The notes beneath the pieces are model-generated. The model made no database searches. It was not told the origin of the DNA and worked only from the letters and a program-made list of their open reading frames with translations. The position numbers were made by a program, and so were the translations under genes. A DNA stretch of 64,000 bases from Streptomyces sp. GSL17-111 (GTDB lineage Bacteria > Actinomycetota > Actinomycetes > Streptomycetales > Streptomycetaceae), in contig NZ_JBAJNS010000001.1 of NCBI RefSeq assembly GCF_037911585.1, positions 4,821,501 through 4,885,500 of the forward strand, in the 5' to 3' direction. This document shows positions 60,410 to 64,000 of the stretch, one piece after another. Within the stretch, counting starts at the first letter, position 1. Each line of letters begins with the position of its first letter.

Positions 60410-61879
60410 ATGCCGGACGTGATCGTGGTCGGCGCCGGGCCGACCGGGCTGATGCTCGCCGCGGAGCTGCGGCTGCACGGGGTGCGGGTGCTCGTGCTGG
60501 AGAAGGACGCGGAGCCGACCCGCCAGGTCCGCGCGCTCGGTCTGCACATGCGCAGCATCGAGGTGATGGACCAACGCGGTCTGCTGGAGCGGTTCCTCGC
60601 GCACGGACGGCGGTACCCCGTCGGCGGTGTGTTCGCGGGCATCGCGAAGCCGCAGCCGGCGGGCCTGGACTCCGCGCACGCCTACCTCCTCGGCATCCCG
60701 CAGACCGTCACCGAGCGGCTGCTGACCGAGCACGCCACCGGGCTCGGCGCCGAGCTCCGGCGCGACCGCGCCCTGGTGGGGCTCGCGCAGGACGACGAGG
60801 GAGTGACCGCCGAGCTCGCGGACGGCACCCGGCTGCGGGCCGGATACCTCGTCGGCTGTGACGGCGGACGCAGTACCGTGCGCAGGCTGCTCGGCATCGG
60901 CTTCCCCGGCGAGCCCGCCCGCGCGCAGTGGCTGCTGGGCGAACTGGAGGCGGCCGTCCCTCCGGACGAACTGACCGCCGCGGTGGCCGAGCTGGGGACG
61001 ACGCGCCTGATGTGCGGGCCCGCCCCGCACGAGGAGGGGGTCTTCCGCTTCGTCGTGCGCACCGCCGGGGTGGCCGAGGACCGGACCGTCGCGCCGACCC
61101 TGGAGGAGTTCACGCGGCGGCTGCGGGAGCTCGCCGGAACGGACTTCGGCGTGCACACGCCGCGCTTCCTGACCCGTTTCGGTGACGCCACCCGGCTCGC
61201 CGAGCGGTACCGCGTGGGCCGTGTCCTGCTGGCCGGCGACGCCGCGCACGTGCACCCGCCGATGGGCGGGCAGGGCCTCAACCTCGGTCTCCAGGACGCG
61301 TTCAACCTCGGCTGGAAGCTGGCGGCCGAGGTGGCCGGACGGGCACCGGAGGGGCTGCTGGACAGCTACGCGGCCGAGCGGCGCCCGGTCGCCGCCGACG
61401 TGCTGGACAACACCCGCGCGCAGAGCGAGCTGCTGTCCCCGGGCCCCGGGGCCCGCGCGGTGCGCCGGCTGTTCTCCGAGCTGATGGACATCGAGGAGGT
61501 CAACCGCCACCTCGTCGAGAAGATCGCGGCGATCGGCATCCGGTACGACCTGGGGGAGGAGCACCCGCTGGTCGGCCGGCGGATGCGGGACGTGCCGCTG
61601 GGGCGGGAGCGCCTCTACGAGCGACTGCGCGGCGGCCGTGGGCTGCTGCTCGACCGGACCGGCCGGCTCTCGGCGGCCGGCTGGACGGACCGCGTCGACC
61701 GGGCCGAGTACGACGGCACCGGGGGCGGGGGCGGTGCCGCGGCCGTCGGGGTACTCGGCCCCGCCTCCGACGTGCCCGCCGCGCTGGTGCGGCCCGACGG
61801 CCACGTGGCGTGGGTCGGCACGCACCAGCGGGAGCTGGAGGGCCGCCTGCACACCTGGTTCGGCGCGCCCACCGACTGA
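60410..61879 (+). CDS. rox: rifampicin monooxygenase
   Basis: Class A FAD monooxygenase of 489 aa. GAGPTGLMLAAELRLHGVRV binds FAD at the N terminus, GCDGGRSTVRRLLG is the DG motif, and GDAAHVHPPMGGQGLNLGLQDAFNLGWKLA the second FAD motif. The sequence resembles my memory of S. venezuelae Rox closely (RQVRALGLH[MV]RSIEVM, LEKDAEPTRQVRA). The RAE upstream supports it. ATG at 60410 with AGGGGG; starts at 60362 and 60377 would add 16 or 11 residues. Confidence 0.9.
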   Translation: MPDVIVVGAGPTGLMLAAELRLHGVRVLVLEKDAEPTRQVRALGLHMRSIEVMDQRGLLERFLAHGRRYPVGGVFAGIAKPQPAGLDSAHAYLLGIPQTVTERLLTEHATGLGAELRRDRALVGLAQDDEGVTAELADGTRLRAGYLVGCDGGRSTVRRLLGIGFPGEPARAQWLLGELEAAVPPDELTAAVAELGTTRLMCGPAPHEEGVFRFVVRTAGVAEDRTVAPTLEEFTRRLRELAGTDFGVHTPRFLTRFGDATRLAERYRVGRVLLAGDAAHVHPPMGGQGLNLGLQDAFNLGWKLAAEVAGRAPEGLLDSYAAERRPVAADVLDNTRAQSELLSPGPGARAVRRLFSELMDIEEVNRHLVEKIAAIGIRYDLGEEHPLVGRRMRDVPLGRERLYERLRGGRGLLLDRTGRLSAAGWTDRVDRAEYDGTGGGGGAAAVGVLGPASDVPAALVRPDGHVAWVGTHQRELEGRLHTWFGAPTD

Positions 61880-61991
61880 GCGCACCACCCCCGTCGCGCG
61901 GCGTTCACCGGGCTTTCGCCGCAACCCCCCTGTACGGAGCAGGATCCCTGCGGCACTGTGGCACGGCATCGGTCTGACTGGGGAGTAACTT

Positions 61992-63149
61992 ATGCAGCGT
62001 CGTGTCTTCCTCCGCGCCGCCTCCGCCGGAGCGGGCGCCGTCGCCGTGTCGGGCGTCCTGTGGCAGGGCGCCGCGACGGCGTCCGCCGCGGCCGTCCCGG
62101 GCGCCGGCCCCTACGGCCCCCTCCTGCCGCCCGACCGCAACGGTGTCGCCCTGCCGCAGGGCTTCACCAGCCGGGTGGTGGCCCGTTCGGGACGGCCCGT
62201 CGGCGGCATCCTGTGGCACGGCGCGCCCGACGGCGGGGCCTGCTTCCCCGACGGGGACGGGTGGATCTACGTGTCCAACTCCGAACTCCCCCTCATCGGC
62301 GGGGTCTCGGCGATCCGTTTCCGCGCCGACGGCTCCGTCGACCGGGCCTACCGCACCCTGTGGGGCACGACCCTCAACTGCGCGGGCGGCGCCACCCCGT
62401 GGCAGACCTGGCTGTCCTGCGAGGAGACCTGGCGCGGCAAGGTCTTCGAGACCGACCCCTACGGCCGTCGCGAGGCCGTCGCCCGCCCGGCGATGGGCCG
62501 CTTCAAGCACGAGGCGGCGGCCTGCGACCCCGAACGGCAGGTCGTCTACCTCACCGAGGACGAGGAGGACGGCTGCTTCTACCGCTTCGCCCCCGAGCGC
62601 TGGGGCGACCTGTCCGCCGGGCGGCTCGACGTCCTGTGCGCCACGCCGGACGGCGAGGGCGTCGAGTGGCGGCGCGTCCCGGACCCGGACGCGTGGATCT
62701 TCGGCCCGCAGACCCGGCACCAGGTCGCCGGGGCCCGCCACTTCGACGGCGGCGAGGGCTGCCACTACCACGACGGCGTCTGCTACTTCACCACCAAGGG
62801 CGACGGCCGCGTCTGGGCCTACGACGCCCGCCGCGAGGAGCTCGGCGTCGTCTACGACGGCCGTGCCGACGGCGGCACGCTGGACGGCGTCGACAACGTC
62901 ACCGGCACGGCGGGCGGGGACCTCTACGTCGCCGAGGACGGCGGCAACATGGAGATCAACATCATCACCCCCGACGGCGTCGTGGCGCCGGTCGTGCGGG
63001 TCGACGGGCACGAGGAGTCCGAGATCACCGGGCCGGCCTTCTCCCCGGACGGCTCCCGGCTCTACTTCTCCTCCCAGCGTGGCGCGTCGGGCTTCGTCGC
63101 CGGGACGGACGGCGTCACCTACGAGGTGCGCGGGCCCTTCCGCCGCTGA
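61992..63149 (+). CDS. Tat-exported PhoX-like (DUF839) protein
   Basis: Protein of 385 aa. The N terminus RRVFLRAASAGAGAVAV is a twin-arginine signal. The body resembles the DUF839/PhoX beta-propeller (SEVTWL-like SCEETWRGKVFETDP, GRFKHEAAACDP, VYLTEDEEDGCFYRFAP, YFTTKGDGRVWAYD). PhoX enzymes are secreted phosphatases with Ca and Fe; activity here is inferred only. ATG with GGGGAG upstream. Confidence 0.85.
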   Translation: MQRRVFLRAASAGAGAVAVSGVLWQGAATASAAAVPGAGPYGPLLPPDRNGVALPQGFTSRVVARSGRPVGGILWHGAPDGGACFPDGDGWIYVSNSELPLIGGVSAIRFRADGSVDRAYRTLWGTTLNCAGGATPWQTWLSCEETWRGKVFETDPYGRREAVARPAMGRFKHEAAACDPERQVVYLTEDEEDGCFYRFAPERWGDLSAGRLDVLCATPDGEGVEWRRVPDPDAWIFGPQTRHQVAGARHFDGGEGCHYHDGVCYFTTKGDGRVWAYDARREELGVVYDGRADGGTLDGVDNVTGTAGGDLYVAEDGGNMEINIITPDGVVAPVVRVDGHEESEITGPAFSPDGSRLYFSSQRGASGFVAGTDGVTYEVRGPFRR

Positions 63150-63215
63150 CCCCCGGCGCCACGCACCCCGTCGCCCGCGCCCCCGCCACCCGCTCCTCCC
63201 GTCACCCGGTCGTCC

Positions 63216-63716
63216 TCACGGCCGGGTGACGGCGTAGTGGAAGCACCCGTACTCGACGGCACGGACGTGGACCAGCGCCGTGCCGGGGAGGGCGAACGCC
63301 TCGGCGAAGGCGGCGTCCAGGGCGGGGGCGGGCTCGTCGGGCAGCGTCAGCAGGCGCCCTCCGGCGATACGCCCGGCCGTGTCGTACCGCCGCAGGACGC
63401 GCAACGCCCCGGGCCTGCTGAACGGGTAGCCGGACGTCCCCGGATCCGGCCCCGGACAGGGGTCGGCGTGGATGAAGACGGGACCCTGCTCGTCGTACGG
63501 GCCGGGGTCGGCGCCGGTGCGGGCGGCCCACCGCCGTAGCGGGGCGTAGGTCAGCAGCACGACGCGCTCGCCCGGAAGCGCCGGGCGCAGGCAGCAGCGC
63601 AGCGGCTCACCGCCCTCGTCGCCGGTGGCCGGTCGGGGGCGGTGGCCGGCGTCGTCCCGCCGCCGCAGTGCGGTCAGCGTCGCCTCCGGGATGGGCAGTG
63701 CGGTGTAGGTCTTCAT
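63216..63716 (-). CDS. DUF1203 family protein
   Basis: Protein of 166 aa with the family pattern: CCLRPALPGERVVLLTYAPL, GPVFIHADPC, then VHVRAVEYGCFHYAVTRP at the C terminus. Function unknown. ATG start. Convergent with the PhoX-like gene. Confidence 0.85.
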   Translation of the reverse strand: MKTYTALPIPEATLTALRRRDDAGHRPRPATGDEGGEPLRCCLRPALPGERVVLLTYAPLRRWAARTGADPGPYDEQGPVFIHADPCPGPDPGTSGYPFSRPGALRVLRRYDTAGRIAGGRLLTLPDEPAPALDAAFAEAFALPGTALVHVRAVEYGCFHYAVTRP

Positions 63717-64000
63717 GCGCCGAGTCTGCGTGCGGCCCGGGGTCCGGCGCTCGCGGGATACGGACGTCGAGTCGGGGGAAACGTGGGTGAACTCGTCCCG
63801 CTCCGGGGGTGTCGGCCCCCGGGTCCGCGTGGGGGAAATGCCAGCATTGCGGACGGCCCGTCAACCACACGTGTAGGACACGTAGTTGTCACATGCCGAC
63901 CCCCCGTCGGGTGATACGATCACCGAACTTTGTCGACCTGCCCGAGGGGGCCCCAAAGCCCAACCGCCCCCCGTGCGCTGCGTCGGCAAGACGAGTGAAT
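63717..64000. other. end region without gene
   Basis: No coding region seen. Two short dyads lie close together: CCGAC/GTCGG (63898-63909) and GGTGAT/ATCACC about an ACG centre (63910-63924), suggesting the control region of a gene starting beyond the window. Confidence 0.4.

Overview
The window is about 72% GC. Its codon third positions are strongly GC-biased, many genes start with GTG or TTG, and its protein families are typical of actinomycetes (MacS/MacR, DUF3043, PspA with its small partner, aa3-bc1 respiratory genes, a SAM-IV riboswitch, a rifamycin-associated element). Streptomyces or a close relative is the most likely source. The content is chromosomal core: I see no rRNA, tRNA, insertion sequence, prophage, CRISPR array or large biosynthetic cluster. 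Gene order resembles my memory of the S. coelicolor SCO2110-SCO2181 core segment, read in the opposite direction; I have not checked this.

Layout. 1-8.1 kb: a secreted streptogrisin-type protease, an epoxide-hydrolase-like protein, sucB and lpd (E2 and E3 of 2-oxoacid dehydrogenases) and pepA. 8.2-12.2 kb: late cobalamin genes cobS, cobT and cobU around an unknown His-rich membrane protein. 12.4-16.7 kb: envelope stress (a lipoprotein HtrA protease and the pspA-pspAA operon), a DUF3043 protein and a methyltransferase. 16.8-23.2 kb: nadA, erpA, a PfkB kinase and a cysteine desulfurase fused to a TusA domain. 23.4-33 kb: the terminal respiratory branch. ctaC-ctaD-ctaF are translationally coupled; an L,D-transpeptidase and an atypical receiver protein intervene; then come ctaE and qcrC-qcrA-qcrB. 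33.1-38.1 kb: trpD, a SAM-IV riboswitch with a class V aminotransferase, an Lrp-type effector-domain protein, a zinc-ribbon protein and a NYN nuclease. 38.2-44.3 kb: two tandem NlpC/P60 hydrolases, a GT87 membrane enzyme divergent from a GT4 mannosyltransferase, and a PHP protein. 44.3-50.6 kb: acyl-CoA ligase, phosphoesterase, SRPBCC protein, ArsA-like ATPase and glucokinase. 50.6-57 kb: EEP hydrolase, esterase, PlsC, MacS/MacR and a 6-phosphofructokinase homologue. 57-64 kb: a fused anthranilate synthase with a WWW leader peptide and attenuator, an MDR oxidoreductase, a rifampicin monooxygenase behind its inverted repeat, a PhoX-like Tat protein and a DUF1203 protein.

Genes that work together. 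SucB and Lpd supply E2/E3 activity. CobU, CobT and CobS complete the nucleotide loop of B12. ErpA and the desulfurase/TusA fusion bear on Fe-S and sulfur handling beside the Fe-S enzymes NadA and QcrA. CtaCDFE and QcrCAB form the cytochrome bc1-aa3 supercomplex. TrpD and the TrpE-TrpG fusion act in tryptophan synthesis, the latter under attenuation.

Most worth a second look: the PFK homologue has lost key active-site residues (GGIHT in place of GGD/E-type, and Gly to Ser in the phosphate loop). A six-codon ORF with a good RBS sits directly behind the SAM-IV aptamer. A perfect dyad covers the ctaE start codon, and another inverted repeat lies at the ctaC promoter region. Three 17-bp direct repeats precede the rifamycin-associated element of rox. 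I found no wholly new multi-gene system; the novelty lies mainly in regulatory sites and variant proteins.
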